A stretch of 64,000 nt of DNA from Natribaculum luteum (GTDB lineage Archaea > Halobacteriota > Halobacteria > Halobacteriales > Natrialbaceae): positions 744,001 through 808,000 of the forward strand of contig NZ_CP095398.1 of NCBI RefSeq assembly GCF_023008545.1, in the 5' to 3' direction. The notes below the pieces were generated by a model. That model worked only from the letters and a program-made list of their open reading frames with translations, searched no databases and was not told where the DNA came from. Both the position numbers and the translations under genes were made by a program. Shown piece by piece: positions 1-10,212 of the stretch. The first letter of the stretch is position 1. Every line of letters begins with the position of its first letter.

Positions 1-2478
1 GTTCTCGACGAGGAAACGCTGATATCGTTGAAGAAGAATAATACCACAGTGACCAAAGTGGTATTGGCGAGGGTTGTCCGGATCTAGCTGCTTCTCAATA
101 TCGTCTGGCTTAACGTCGAATCGCTTAGCGCTTTGAATGAAGTCCGCGAATTTGCGCTTTATCCACCCCACACGTTGGTTATAATCGAAGGCAGATTCGA
201 CTAGGTCTTCAAATTGCATTCGATCGAGTTCGACACCATGATGTTCTAACCGAGCTCGGAGCGAGCGATCGAGACACCCCGCTTCGTGTTCGAATTCGTA
301 TGTCTCGATGAGCGTAGATTCAGCAGTTGCGAATTGTTCGCGTGCCCATCGAATCTTTTCGTGGTACTCCTTCGTAGGCCACGAAAACCACGGAGCAATC
401 TCGCCCGCTAGATCGATTCCTAAGTGTTCGATGTAAATGTCGTATTCGGGAAGATAGAAATCTGGTTCGTAGGAACGTTTCTCCTCGCTCGTTTCGGCCC
501 ACGTCGCTATGTCCTCGTATCGATAGTCAACCTGATGGGTAAACAGGAAGTCAGCAATTCGCTTTTCGGCCCGAGACCTGACTTCTTCGCCCTGAAGCGT
601 CTGATATCGCTGTTCTACTCGAGCCTGAACGTAGTCCTCTTTTTTTTCGAAATCGGCCTCATCAAAGTAGACATCATCAAAATGGACTAAAAATTGATAG
701 TAATGTGAAAGGAATCGTTCGTCATCTTCGGAGCGAGCCGTTCGAATGAATCTATCTACGAGGTTACGTATTTGATTCCCACCGATCGGATTAATATCTC
801 TACCAAGTTTTGATTGAATAATACTATTCCCGAACGCGTGAACGGTTTCGATTTGAACGTCAGTAATTCCAAAGTGGTCTGACAACCGCTCCTCCATTTC
901 GTCGCGCGCTTCCTTGGTGAACGCAATGACGAGAATATCGCTGGGGTCGATTTCTTGGCTTTCTATTAAATAAGCGACCCGCGTCGTGAGTGTCAAGGTC
1001 TTACCGGTGCCAGCAGCAGCGATCACCTGATTATAGATGCCATTTCGGATAACGGCTCGCTGTTGTTCAGGAGTTAAACTCAGATCGTTCGACCCGATAT
1101 CAGAGAACAGATCTTCGTATCGATCGCGCTCACGACTGATGAACGAGTCATTATATCCATCGAGACAGTCGTCGACTTCAGAAACAGCCTCAACGAGCTC
1201 AGCAAATCGCTCTTGATCAGGAGAACTCAATTGATCGAGATCGACTTCACGGCGTACCGTCTGAAGATTAGAGGTGATCGTTTCGATTATCTGATTGATA
1301 CGTGAGCGAGAAGGTTGAGTGAGATACTCCTCGTAGTTTAGGTATGAAGAAGCAGTGTGTTGTAACGACGAAACTTTCGATTCGACCGAGTCAATTCGAG
1401 CATCAAACGCAACTTTCGAATCGATATACGCCTCGATATCGTCAGTACGGGATCGCAATGAGTCGAGTGTACTAATTCGAGATTCAGTGAGATGATCCTG
1501 GAAGGGATACTTCTTCAGCTCGGCTATTTTACTACGAATCTCGGCTATCTGATCCCGGAGTTTGGATTCTCGATCTATCGGCTGTCCCTGAGCTTTGGCA
1601 GGTGTGAGAGCGTGTTGTAGGTCCAGTAATTCATCCTTGAGTTCCTCCACTCGTTCCGTGAACAGACGATCTACATATTCGTGTTGATAACCCTGCAAAT
1701 GGCTGGAAAAATCTTGGATGCGCTGTCTGATTCTCTTCAATTCATTTACTTGATCATCGGTGAGAATACTGAGATCCACTTCTTGTTCTGCTGATGCTAG
1801 TTCATCTTGAAGCTGGTTAAGAGACCTGTCAAGGCCATTCTCGAGTTCATATCTTTCATAGGAAAGGTAGGGCTCCATTCGCGCTTCGAGCGTCTCCAGT
1901 CTCGCTTCCAAACAGTCGATCTGCTGATCGAACTGCGCTACTCGTATCTCTTTCCGTCTAATATTGAGTTTTCGAAGATACGCTTTTAGCGTCTGTTGAG
2001 CGAGCTCAAGTTGGTCCTGTTCATCTGCACGAAGGAATACTCGATTATCCCCACTCAGTAAAGATTCAATATCGGTACAGAGTTTTTCAATTCGATCAAT
2101 TTTCGTTTCGAGTACACGTAGATGTCTTTGGACATTTTTTTGGGTTGTGTCCGAGACCTCGAACGAGGAACTATCGAGCGAGATATTCTCAAAGTCCATA
2201 ATGAGTTCCCTGTCCGAAGATTGATCTGTTGGCCCCCCTTCTAGAGCTACTGAGAGGTTCTCACAAATTGAACGGTGCTTATAGATAAGGCTTTGATATG
2301 CTTGAAACGCCTGCTCTCGACGAGAAACAACTAAATCTAAGTCAAGTGGTTGTGAACCAAAGAACAACCGGTACAGCGTTTCAGGAAGGACTTTCGAGAA
2401 TAATCCAGTCGGCTTGCTTTTGATTTGATCTTCAAGAGCATCATATGTCTCGCAATCGAATTCAATGTCGGTAGACAT
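1..2478 (-). CDS. UvrD/Rep-type superfamily 1 DNA helicase, 3' end outside window
   Basis: The minus-strand frame stays open from an ATG at 2478 to the window edge, giving 826 codons without a stop, so the C-terminus is missing. The first ~470 residues are highly charged and heptad-rich, which looks like long coiled coil. The Walker A motif AAAGTGKTLT follows (Lys near residue 493), then a UvrD-like continuation with IAFTKEARDEM and ETVHAFG. Near residues 671-686 is PDFYLPEYDIYIEHLG, the PD-(D/E)xK-like stretch found in an insert of some UvrD-like helicases. The likely role is ATP-driven DNA unwinding in repair or defence, possibly coupled to DNA cleavage; that coupling is inference. The remaining helicase motifs lie beyond position 1. 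Confidence 0.85.
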   Translation of the reverse strand, partial: MSTDIEFDCETYDALEDQIKSKPTGLFSKVLPETLYRLFFGSQPLDLDLVVSRREQAFQAYQSLIYKHRSICENLSVALEGGPTDQSSDRELIMDFENISLDSSSFEVSDTTQKNVQRHLRVLETKIDRIEKLCTDIESLLSGDNRVFLRADEQDQLELAQQTLKAYLRKLNIRRKEIRVAQFDQQIDCLEARLETLEARMEPYLSYERYELENGLDRSLNQLQDELASAEQEVDLSILTDDQVNELKRIRQRIQDFSSHLQGYQHEYVDRLFTERVEELKDELLDLQHALTPAKAQGQPIDRESKLRDQIAEIRSKIAELKKYPFQDHLTESRISTLDSLRSRTDDIEAYIDSKVAFDARIDSVESKVSSLQHTASSYLNYEEYLTQPSRSRINQIIETITSNLQTVRREVDLDQLSSPDQERFAELVEAVSEVDDCLDGYNDSFISRERDRYEDLFSDIGSNDLSLTPEQQRAVIRNGIYNQVIAAAGTGKTLTLTTRVAYLIESQEIDPSDILVIAFTKEARDEMEERLSDHFGITDVQIETVHAFGNSIIQSKLGRDINPIGGNQIRNLVDRFIRTARSEDDERFLSHYYQFLVHFDDVYFDEADFEKKEDYVQARVEQRYQTLQGEEVRSRAEKRIADFLFTHQVDYRYEDIATWAETSEEKRSYEPDFYLPEYDIYIEHLGIDLAGEIAPWFSWPTKEYHEKIRWAREQFATAESTLIETYEFEHEAGCLDRSLRARLEHHGVELDRMQFEDLVESAFDYNQRVGWIKRKFADFIQSAKRFDVKPDDIEKQLDPDNPRQYHFGHCGIILLQRYQRFLVEN

Positions 2479-3211
2479 CAACCAGTGGAGGTTACAGTTG
2501 ACTGGTAATCTTTGTTCTGGGTCACTGTCTAGTTCTACCCCTTGATCAGCGTCTTTCCGTCGATAGATTGATGTATTTCTTGACGGTCACGTTTCGTCCA
2601 TAAGTACACCAAACGGCGGCTCGTCCTCCCGGCGGACGTCGCCGTTCCAGGAGAGACTATCGGCTCGAGTTGCGATCGTGAACGTCGGAATTTCAGGTCC
2701 TGATCCAGATGACACCCGTCTTCGGCTGGGACAGGGGGCGAGAGCCCTCCTCGAGAGCACCCCACGTCTCAGAGGACGACCGATTCACACCACGATCGCG
2801 GCTTCGAGGATGGCTACTCGTGGGTGGCTCCCCCGAGTGGTCCTCAGTGGTTGTCGCTACAGACGGTGGTCGCAAGTGAGTTTGGAGACGACAGGTATCT
2901 GGAATCGCCAGCGGCGCAAACTCACGCTATAGATGACATTGAGACAATTTCACCGAGTGAGACTGCGGGCGCTTCGGTGTCTTGCGACGAGTGATGCGGA
3001 CCCGGCAGTTCCGGACCTATCAACGAACGTACTCGAGAGCCCCGTCGTAGCGAGGGCGTCGCGACGACCGAAGAACGGTGATGGTCCGGCACGTCTGTCT
3101 TTTCGTCACGAGTTCCCTGTCGCGCTCGTGAGCCTGCTCATGTCCATCGGTCCGATGGGCCAGATGGAATCCCCATCCTGCACTGTTGATTGGGGCTGCT
3201 CCCGGTTCCCG
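2479..3211. other. Region without a confident gene, left part of direct repeat A
   Basis: Between the helicase start and the acyltransferase stop only short overlapping frames occur. A plus-strand stretch around 2790-2990 reads protein-like but is broken by stops, so it may be the decayed tail of an old gene. From 2603 rightward the sequence matches 61609 onward almost base for base. I see no RNA gene or clear promoter. Confidence 0.5.
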
Positions 3212-4036
3212 CTACGTTTCGAGCCCGTGGCCGTCTTCGACGAGTTCCCGCAGTCGCTGGACGAACCGCGCAGCGGATGCCCCGTCGACGACGTCGTGAT
3301 CGAACGTCACCGTGATGTCGAGCAACTCACGAGTCGTGATCTCCCCGTCGACGACCCTCGGTTTCTCGCTGATGCCACCCACGGTCAACTGCAACGTGTA
3401 GTTCGTCGGGCTGACGGCCCATCCACCCCCTTCACCAAACATCCCTACGGAGGTCACGGTGACAGTCCCCGCCATGTCCTTCCAGCGCTCGGGAAACCAC
3501 TGCGGGAGCCGCCAGACGAGTCGTCGAACGAACCCGGGGAGCCGAAATGCCAACTCGGCCAACGGTGAGAGATCCGCCGGGTCACGGGATTGCTGTGCCG
3601 ACCGGATCTCGTCGTGAATCGAGCGGACAGACCGCTCGTTGGCTTTTCTCACCACATGTGGAACGCCCATTCGATCGCCCCGGACCGTCGTCTCGACGAG
3701 GACGTTCACGTCGACGTCCTCGAACACGTGTACGCGACCACGCCAATCTCGATACGCGTTGACGTGGGGATGGTCGTCGATGGCCCGTGCGAGACAGCAC
3801 ACGAGAAACGCTGTAAACGACTGGGATTCTCCCGTCTCCGCTTCGATGGCCTCGATACGTCGTCGCGCCTCGGTCACGTCGACTTCGACGAGCCCGTGGA
3901 CGTTGCTCCGCCGACCCGCCGTTTGCATATAGTCGACCGTTCCCCGGCGACGGGCGGGGAACGGTTCGGTCCGGTCACCTCGGTCGCTCATACTACTCGT
4001 TCGTTGAGAAGAACCATACCTCTTGACGCTCTCGAA
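2603..4036. repeat. Direct repeat A (about 1.43 kb), partner of 61609-63043
   Basis: This segment matches 61609-63043 in the same orientation with scattered substitutions and one single-base indel near 3015. Identity ends sharply: left at the shared 'agtacacc', right at 'gacgctctcgaa'. It contains the whole acyltransferase-like gene plus about 600 bp downstream of its stop. The two copies lie 59.0 kb apart. I found no insertion-sequence termini at the edges, so this looks like a segmental duplication rather than a transposon. Confidence 0.9.
3212..3991 (-). CDS. 2-oxoacid dehydrogenase E2-like acyltransferase domain protein, copy 1
   Basis: A 259-residue protein read from the ATG at 3991 (MSDRGDRTEP). 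An upstream in-frame extension exists, but the second copy of the gene lacks it, so I start here. The C-terminal half carries TVTVTSVGMFG, then FDHDVVDGASAARF, the HxxxDG active-site motif of chloramphenicol/dihydrolipoyl acyltransferases. No lipoyl or E1/E3-binding domain precedes it; the family's E2 enzymes are usually over 400 residues. It may be a free-standing acyltransferase of unknown substrate. The region around PGFVRRLVWRLPQWFPERW could be amphipathic or membrane-associated. No dehydrogenase partner genes are nearby. A near-identical copy is at 62219-62998. Confidence 0.8.
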   Translation of the reverse strand: MSDRGDRTEPFPARRRGTVDYMQTAGRRSNVHGLVEVDVTEARRRIEAIEAETGESQSFTAFLVCCLARAIDDHPHVNAYRDWRGRVHVFEDVDVNVLVETTVRGDRMGVPHVVRKANERSVRSIHDEIRSAQQSRDPADLSPLAELAFRLPGFVRRLVWRLPQWFPERWKDMAGTVTVTSVGMFGEGGGWAVSPTNYTLQLTVGGISEKPRVVDGEITTRELLDITVTFDHDVVDGASAARFVQRLRELVEDGHGLET

Positions 4037-4751
4037 CTGTCGAAAAACCGCCTCGCCGTTCGCAAGAAGACCGAACGAAAGAACGGCCTTGAGTACATTG
4101 AACCCGACCCGTCCTCGCCGACGACGCTGATGTCCCGGGCGAACCAGAAGCGACCACCGACCACATCCCGGAGACAGCTGACGTCTTCGGCGACCCGTAG
4201 ACAGGATCCAGCGATCCCCCCTATCGAAACCTCGAGAGAGGCCACCCCTCTCTGGACACAGACGAAATCCTCCCGCAACGCGGTTGCATGCTCGGTTCGG
4301 TAGCCGCCGGTGTCTTCCTCGAGCAGTCCGCGGCAGTCCACACACCGAGACGCCCTCGAGTCTGCCACCATCGACGACAGGTGTCCACAGCACCCTGCAT
4401 ACTCGAGACGACAGATGACCGCGGGCGACCTCGAGACGGCAACCTTCGCCTGTGAACACTATCCATATACCTCGTTGCACAAGATTAGATAGTGTCTGAG
4501 ATGGCGAAATGAGATATGAGAGTCTGCATTCCATCCCCCAAGCGGCGATAGTCGACCAACCGAGGTCGAACATGGCCTTGACTATCAGAATGAAGATTGG
4601 TGCCGCTAAACCTTTGGTGCTGTCTCAAAGCGGTCCAGAGTTTCGAGCTGTGGGTAAGTAGACAGTTCAGCAGTACCGATCTCTAAACGCCCTCTAAATT
4701 ACGTGCACTCGGTGCACGCCATTCTAACAGTCTCGAGGGCTGGCGGGTTGA
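4037..4751. other. Region without a confident gene, with a perfect hairpin near the array end
   Basis: No frame here looks convincingly coding. A minus-strand frame around 4100-4371 has a few cysteines but no recognisable family. Positions 4040-4104 resemble 61556-61619, the left flank of direct repeat B. A perfect inverted repeat, CGTGCAC-TCG-GTGCACG (4702-4718), lies 34 nt beyond the leader-distal end of CRISPR array 1. It could mark a transcript end for the leftward array, but no T-run follows it. Confidence 0.4.
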
Positions 4752-4767
4752 GTTTCAATCCCGTTCT

Positions 4768-6204
4768 CGGTACTTCCCGAAAGTCGCTTCGTGAACTGTG
4801 CTGAGTCATTGACGAACAGAGCGAATGCCGGTGTGGTAACCGAGTGAACAGGAAATAGAATCCACGGATGAGGAGAAGTGAAGTAAGAAGGCTGAGATAC
4901 GCTGTTCTAGGCGAATGCTGTTGCTCACCAAGAGCTTGCCCAAGGCCGCGGGCTGGCGTCAGCCCGTGGCCGGCGCGTATGCTTCTGGCACACCTGTTCC
5001 GTTCATCTCGATCTCCCAACTCCGCTCTAGCTCTTCCTCTAATGCATGTCTGATCCAGTCAGAGAAGGTCTTGAACGTGAATTCCTCGGGCAGGTCGCGC
5101 CCGCCCCGACGCGGGCGGGCGACGACCGCCCACCGAAGCACGAGCCAGAGGTTCTCCAGCAAGAACCCGACCAAGACGAATGCAAAGCGGACGACTGGAT
5201 CTTGTGTCGTCGTTACCACTCGTGCTTGGCGAAACACCGGTAGCTTGTTTCAATCGCTGACCGTTTCCGGTACAGCTGTTCGACCTGCTTGGGCGTGCGA
5301 TCAGCCAGATCGCACGCCACATACCCTCGCACAACCTCCCCGCTTTTCCCTCGATCTCCAGCGTGATAGGACACAGCGACCGCGAGCGGGAATTCTAGTT
5401 CCCGCTCGCGGTCTTTGTACATCCGATAGGTTGTCATGTACGAACGGTGCGTGTCCAACTTTTCCTTCATGCGTTCTCCCTTCTTTTGGACGGGAACGAC
5501 AGTCGCAGCAATCTCCTGAGAACGACGCAGAATACGTTCGTTGTAGAAGCCACGATCAGCCAACAGAAGCTCTATGTCGAAGGGATAGGCTTCGACGCGG
5601 TCGAGGACGCGCTCGACCGCGTCGGCCTCTTTCTCATCGCTACGGACGTACGTCATCGCCAACGTCACTGGCTTTCCGTTCGAGACGAGATACGCCGTGC
5701 AGTACCGGTGGCACGTCGTTGTTCCGTCTTTCGCGTGCATGCGGCAGAGTTCACCTTCTTCATCGGCGTACGTTCCGTGGTAGGGATTATCGACGAAGTC
5801 AATGGAGACGATCCTCGACCGATTAGGGTCGAGGATCGTCATCGCTACCTCCCTGAGAAGGCGGTTAGCAACCTGCTCAAGCCACTCTCGGTTGAGCGTA
5901 TGGAGCCAGTCCATGACAGTATCGTCACAGACAGCGTTGTCATTGTCCTTGCACGTCTCCCAGATGGAGGTCTGATTGACTGCTGCAAGAATGACGACCG
6001 CCCAGATATCGCCGGGATCGAGGGGCGAGCCCTCGATCCCTGGCAAAGGGAGCTGGCAAATGACGTCTTCCGCTAGATCTTTCACGTCTGAGTCTGAAAG
6101 AACACCGTCTGGTTGAGGGACGCTGAACACATTCACTCAGCCAGACATCTTCCTCATGAGACCAACGCTTTAGCTTCAGCTCTCACACCAGTTGGGAAGT
6201 ACCG
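4768..6204 (-). mobile_element. ISH3-family insertion sequence, copy 1, inside a CRISPR repeat
   Basis: The element is 1437 bp with terminal inverted repeats starting CGGTACTTCCC at both ends. The 5-bp target duplication GTTCT is visible at 4763-4767 and 6205-6209. Removing the element and one GTTCT restores a full CRISPR repeat. A near-identical 1438-bp copy is at 43748-45185. Confidence 0.95.
4959..6136 (-). pseudogene. ISH3-family transposase, frameshifted
   Basis: The 5' part (6136-5213) matches the intact 392-residue transposase at 43939-45117 almost residue for residue, including VSIDFVDNPYHG (first Asp), LLADRGFYNE (second Asp) and SAIETSYR (Glu). A one-base deletion near 5230 (gaaacaccgg here, gaaatacacgg in the intact copy) shifts the frame just after SYR. 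The remaining ~90 residues continue in another frame to 4959. This copy is probably inactive unless helped in trans by the second copy. Confidence 0.93.
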
Positions 6205-9200
6205 GTTCTGGGTTTTCGGTGTCCTGCGACTAGTCCCTGATGTATCGACGAACACCGCACGATCAGTTTCAATCCCGTTCTGGGTTTTCGGTGTCCTGTG
6301 ACACTCGCAGTATCAGGAACTCGTGGACTACCTCGTGTTTCAATCCCGTTCTGGGTTTTCGGTGTCCTGTGACCCGTTGCGCTCGGCGTACCGTTGCGAT
6401 CGGAGTCGGTGTTTCAATCCCGTTCTGGGTTTTCGGTGTCCTGTGACAATGCACCACCGACAGCACTTGTTTTGATGCCACTGAAGTTTCAATCCCGTTC
6501 TGGGTTTTCGGTGTCCTGTGACAGCGAGACCAGGACCGCGAGTGCCGCGGCCGCGATGTTTCAATCCCGTTCTGGGTTTTCGGTGTCCTGTGACAATGCA
6601 CCACCGACAGCACTTGTTTTGATGCCACTGAAGTTTCAATCCCGTTCTGGGTTTTCGGTGTCCTGTGACAGCGAGACCAGGACCGCGAGTGCCGCGGCCG
6701 CGATGTTTCAATCCCGTTCTGGGTTTTCGGTGTCCTGTGACACGGCCGTCGATCATCGTGTGATCAACTCGCCACTCGTGTTTCAATCCCGTTCTGGGTT
6801 TTCGGTGTCCTGTGACTCTCCGTTTCCTCACGGACGTACCGATTCGTGACGGTTTCAATCCCGTTCTGGGTTTTCGGTGTCCTGTGACCGTGTTCGTCAG
6901 ACTGTTCGAAGACGATCCCACTCCGTTTCAATCCCGTTCTGGGTTTTCGGTGTCCTGTGACAACCCGACACACGACCCGAGGACGAGTGCAAGCAAGGTT
7001 TCAATCCCGTTCTGGGTTTTCGGTGTCCTGTGACAATCCGACACACGACCCGAGGACGAGTGCAAGCAAGGTTTCAATCCCGTTCTGGGTTTTCGGTGTC
7101 CTGTGACAGCCAGGGCCGGCACTCTGGAGAATCCCTCCAAAGAGTTTCAATCCCGTTCTGGGTTTTCGGTGTCCTGTGACAACGCGAGTTCGTCGATCCC
7201 ACGCTCGAACAGCGGTTGTTTCAATCCCGTTCTGGGTTTTCGGTGTCCTGTGACGGCCGAGACTGGCGACGACGGCTGGAAGTTCGTGAGTTTCAATCCC
7301 GTTCTGGGTTTTCGGTGTCCTGTGACCATCATAGTAGTCGGCCAGTTTCGCGATGCCACGCATGTTTCAATCCCGTTCTGGGTTTTCGGTGTCCTGTGAC
7401 CCGGCCGCGAGCGGATTTCCTCGGCGATATCTTTCAGGTTTCAATCCCGTTCTGGGTTTTCGGTGTCCTGTGACGATCGCGTTGTCGACGACACTCGTCA
7501 CGCTGGGCTGTTTCAATCCCGTTCTGGGTTTTCGGTGTCCTGTGACGCTCGAGTGTTTCGAGGACCGCGCTGTGTTTCGTCGGTTTCAATCCCGTTCTGG
7601 GTTTTCGGTGTCCTGTGACGCTCGAGTGTTTCGAGGACCGCGCTGTGTTTCGTCGGTTTCAATCCCGTTCTGGGTTTTCGGTGTCCTGTGACCAGTTTCT
7701 TCCCCTCGAGATTTACGTCACCCCACCGAGTTTCAATCCCGTTCTGGGTTTTCGGTGTCCTGTGACCCTGTCGGGCCTCCTCGTTGGGGTCGTGGTTGAT
7801 CAAGTTTCAATCCCGTTCTGGGTTTTCGGTGTCCTGTGACATGCTCATGGCAGATGGACACGACCCGCGCGACGTGTTTCAATCCCGTTCTGGGTTTTCG
7901 GTGTCCTGTGACCTACACGAATCCGTCGCCACACCACCACGCCAACCGGGTTTCAATCCCGTTCTGGGTTTTCGGTGTCCTGTGACAGCCATGGGCCGGT
8001 CCCCATCGATTCTTTCCACTTAGTTTCAATCCCGTTCTGGGTTTTCGGTGTCCTGTGACCGGTGGCACCGACCGATGAGCACCAACACCCACCGTTTCAA
8101 TCCCGTTCTGGGTTTTCGGTGTCCTGTGACGTGACCGCGCGGAAATCGGCCCCGGCCTGTCTTGCGAGTTTCAATCCCGTTCTGGGTTTTCGGTGTCCTG
8201 TGACTCGGCGACCTCCAGACGCTCCGTGATGCCCAGGATGAGTTTCAATCCCGTTCTGGGTTTTCGGTGTCCTGTGACGGCACAAGCCCGCGGCACCCTG
8301 GCGGCGTACTCTGCATGTTTCAATCCCGTTCTGGGTTTTCGGTGTCCTGTGACCATCGCCACGGAGCGGTCGGCCCATAGGACGTAGTGTTTCAATCCCG
8401 TTCTGGGTTTTCGGTGTCCTGTGACACCTCGTAGAAGTCGACAGTAACATCGTCGCCCTGGTTTCAATCCCGTTCTGGGTTTTCGGTGTCCTGTGACAGC
8501 GGCTCCGGCACCAGGATCGACCGCCCCCATCGGTTTCAATCCCGTTCTGGGTTTTCGGTGTCCTGTGACCTCTTGTGCGTCTTGTTCTGAAATCAGTTCG
8601 ACTACCTGTTTCAATCCCGTTCTGGGTTTTCGGTGTCCTGTGACACACCGACGGGAAAGGGAGTACGACCGCTGGCCTCACGTTTCAATCCCGTTCTGGG
8701 TTTTCGGTGTCCTGTGACCCGAACCAGTGACCGCCGCGGTCGAGATCGACGGCGAGTTTCAATCCCGTTCTGGGTTTTCGGTGTCCTGTGACACTCAGAC
8801 CCATCCGAAGCATCATACGCCGCAATAAGTTTCAATCCCGTTCTGGGTTTTCGGTGTCCTGTGACCTGTCGGTTCCTCGAGATCGAGAGACGGGTTTTCT
8901 TCGTTTCAATCCCGTTCTGGGTTTTCGGTGTCCTGTGACCGCACGTATCCTCCGGAAAGGAACGGCAGGAAGATGCGTTTCAATCCCGTTCTGGGTTTTC
9001 GGTGTCCTGTGACACTTCGACGTCCGCGGCATCGAGTCCTGACGTTGCGTTTCAATCCCGTTCTGGGTTTTCGGTGTCCTGTGACATCGTCGTCGCCACC
9101 GCCGTTCAGATACTCGAGGATGTTTCAATCCCGTTCTGGGTTTTCGGTGTCCTGTGACATGACAACATGAGCGATTACATCCGATCGTCTCTGTTTCAAT

Positions 9201-9302
9201 CCCGTTCTGGGTTTTCGGTGTCCTGTGACAGCCTGTCCAGCCGAGTTCGTCCCGACGATGTTCCAGTTTCAATCCCGTTCTGGGTTTTCGGTGTCCTGTG
9301 AC

Positions 9303-9412
9303 AGGGGGTCGAGATACGTCTATCGAAGCTAAAAACGTTGCTCCTCGAGCGAAAATCAGTTCGTCGTTCGTGGACTGGGGCTATCCACGGCGTTTAAGAG
9401 AGTCGATGAAGA
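9303..9412 (-). promoter_or_regulatory. CRISPR leader of array 1
   Basis: A 110-bp AT-richer stretch between the first repeat and the csa3-like stop codon. Read leftward it contains the inverted repeat CGTGGA-N9-TCCACG (9369-9389), a TATA-like AACGTTTTTAG, and TCTCGACCCCCT touching the first repeat. Leader 2 (19948-20064) has the same inverted repeat with the same 66-nt spacing to its first repeat, the same AACGTTT box and the same CGACCCCCT end. This sets the array's direction. Confidence 0.85.
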
Positions 9413-10066
9413 TTAGCAGTTGCCATCAATACGCAGGTACAACTCGCCGGCGAACGTCAGCTCGACGACCTTCGTCCGCCCGTGTTTTTCGGTCTGAACG
9501 AGTCCCTCCTCCTCAAGGAGATTCACGTGACGCGTGATCGAACTCTTCGACCGGTCCAGTTCCTCCGTGAGCGTCGGGGTCGAGACGCGATCAACGTGAT
9601 CCGCAACCGCTTCGAGCGTCGAAACGACGTTCTCTGGGACTGAAGCCGTTATCATAGGTGACTCGAGTTCGCGAACTGCGCCGTCGATATCGCTAAACGT
9701 CACCATCGTGGCGATCGCCTCGCTATGAACCAGCGCGGCCGTTGTCAGCGGGACAAGAATATCACGGGCTCCTCCTCCAAGGTTGACGATGACGTCCCCG
9801 TCAGCACCGATGATAATCTCACTGCATTCGAGGACGGCTGCCGCGTAGTCGTCGTAAGTGATCCACTCGACCGTGAGCGTCACATCAGGCTCGATCTCGT
9901 TTAGGAGTCGCTCGACATCTCCAATCGCTTCCGTCGCGCGCTGCCCGTCGGATTCCTCATGTGGACGGAGAAGTCGGATTTCATCTCCCGAATCGAGCCC
10001 TCGACTGAGAACGGGTCGAACGACGCTGGTGGAGTTATAGCCGATCGGGGAGACGTACGTACGCAT
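9413..10066 (-). CDS. csa3: Csa3-like CARF-HTH transcriptional regulator
   Basis: A 217-residue protein from ATG 10066 (MRTYVSPIGY); upstream in-frame ATG 10078 and TTG 10081 are alternatives. Residues ~1-125 form a Rossmann-like CARF domain with LGGGARDILVPL, the glycine-rich ligand loop typical of Csa3. Residues ~135-217 form a winged helix (TPTLTEELDRSKSSITRHVNLLEEEGLV). Csa3 proteins in Sulfolobales regulate adaptation genes and leader transcription, probably with a cyclic oligonucleotide ligand. Here the gene is divergent from cas6 and ends right at leader 1. It could bind the shared leader inverted repeat; that is inference. Confidence 0.85.
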   Translation of the reverse strand: MRTYVSPIGYNSTSVVRPVLSRGLDSGDEIRLLRPHEESDGQRATEAIGDVERLLNEIEPDVTLTVEWITYDDYAAAVLECSEIIIGADGDVIVNLGGGARDILVPLTTAALVHSEAIATMVTFSDIDGAVRELESPMITASVPENVVSTLEAVADHVDRVSTPTLTEELDRSKSSITRHVNLLEEEGLVQTEKHGRTKVVELTFAGELYLRIDGNC

Positions 10067-10212
10067 ATTCTCCCCCATCAATTACGATCAGGAAAAATCC
10101 ATCGTTGCACGTAGGTGAAATCGACAGGCGACAATTGCTGTTCTGCGCAACCGTTTCAAATTCCCGATAGCTTTATTTGATCTCTGTCCGACGATTAGTG
10201 CGTGCGGATTAC
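10067..10212 (+). promoter_or_regulatory. Divergent promoter region between csa3 and the cas operon
   Basis: This 146-bp gap separates the two starts. A TATA-like TTTATTTG at 10171-10178 lies about 35 nt before the cas6 ATG at 10213, a plausible archaeal core promoter for the rightward cas operon. No clear palindromic operator is visible. Confidence 0.5.

Larger units (their letters stand above)
4752..9302 (-). CRISPR. CRISPR array 1 (type I-D), 43 repeats, 42 spacers, interrupted by an IS
   Basis: The 37-nt repeat reads on the plus strand GTTTCAATCCCGTTCTGGG followed by TTTTCGGTGTCCTGTGAC. Full repeats start at 6266, 6337, 6411 and so on every ~73 nt, with the last at 9266-9302. The 43rd, leader-distal repeat is split: 4752-4767 and 6205-6230, with an IS between; it ends GCGAC instead of GTGAC. 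The repeat on the minus strand ends in ATTGAAAC, which would give an 8-nt crRNA handle AUUGAAAC, and the conserved leader is at the right, so the array is read leftward. Spacers are about 33-40 nt. Tandem duplications: 6411-6557 repeated at 6558-6704; spacers 6962-6997 and 7035-7070 differ by one base; 7547-7582 equals 7620-7655. Confidence 0.97.

Noticed and set aside
3212-4573. A 453-residue reading of the acyltransferase gene starting at 4573
   Set aside because: The N-terminal ~190 residues are Arg-rich without motifs, and copy 2 diverges immediately upstream of the shared start, so the start at 3991 is preferred.
4702-4718. Hairpin CGTGCAC-TCG-GTGCACG as an intrinsic terminator
   Set aside because: No T-run follows on either strand, and archaeal termination depends mainly on T-tracts; kept only as a note.
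6240-9170. Many plus- and minus-strand ORFs with repeated GFSVSCD or GHRKPRTGLK peptides
   Set aside because: They are translations of the CRISPR repeats and spacers; the period of ~73 nt and shifting frames rule out a repeat protein.
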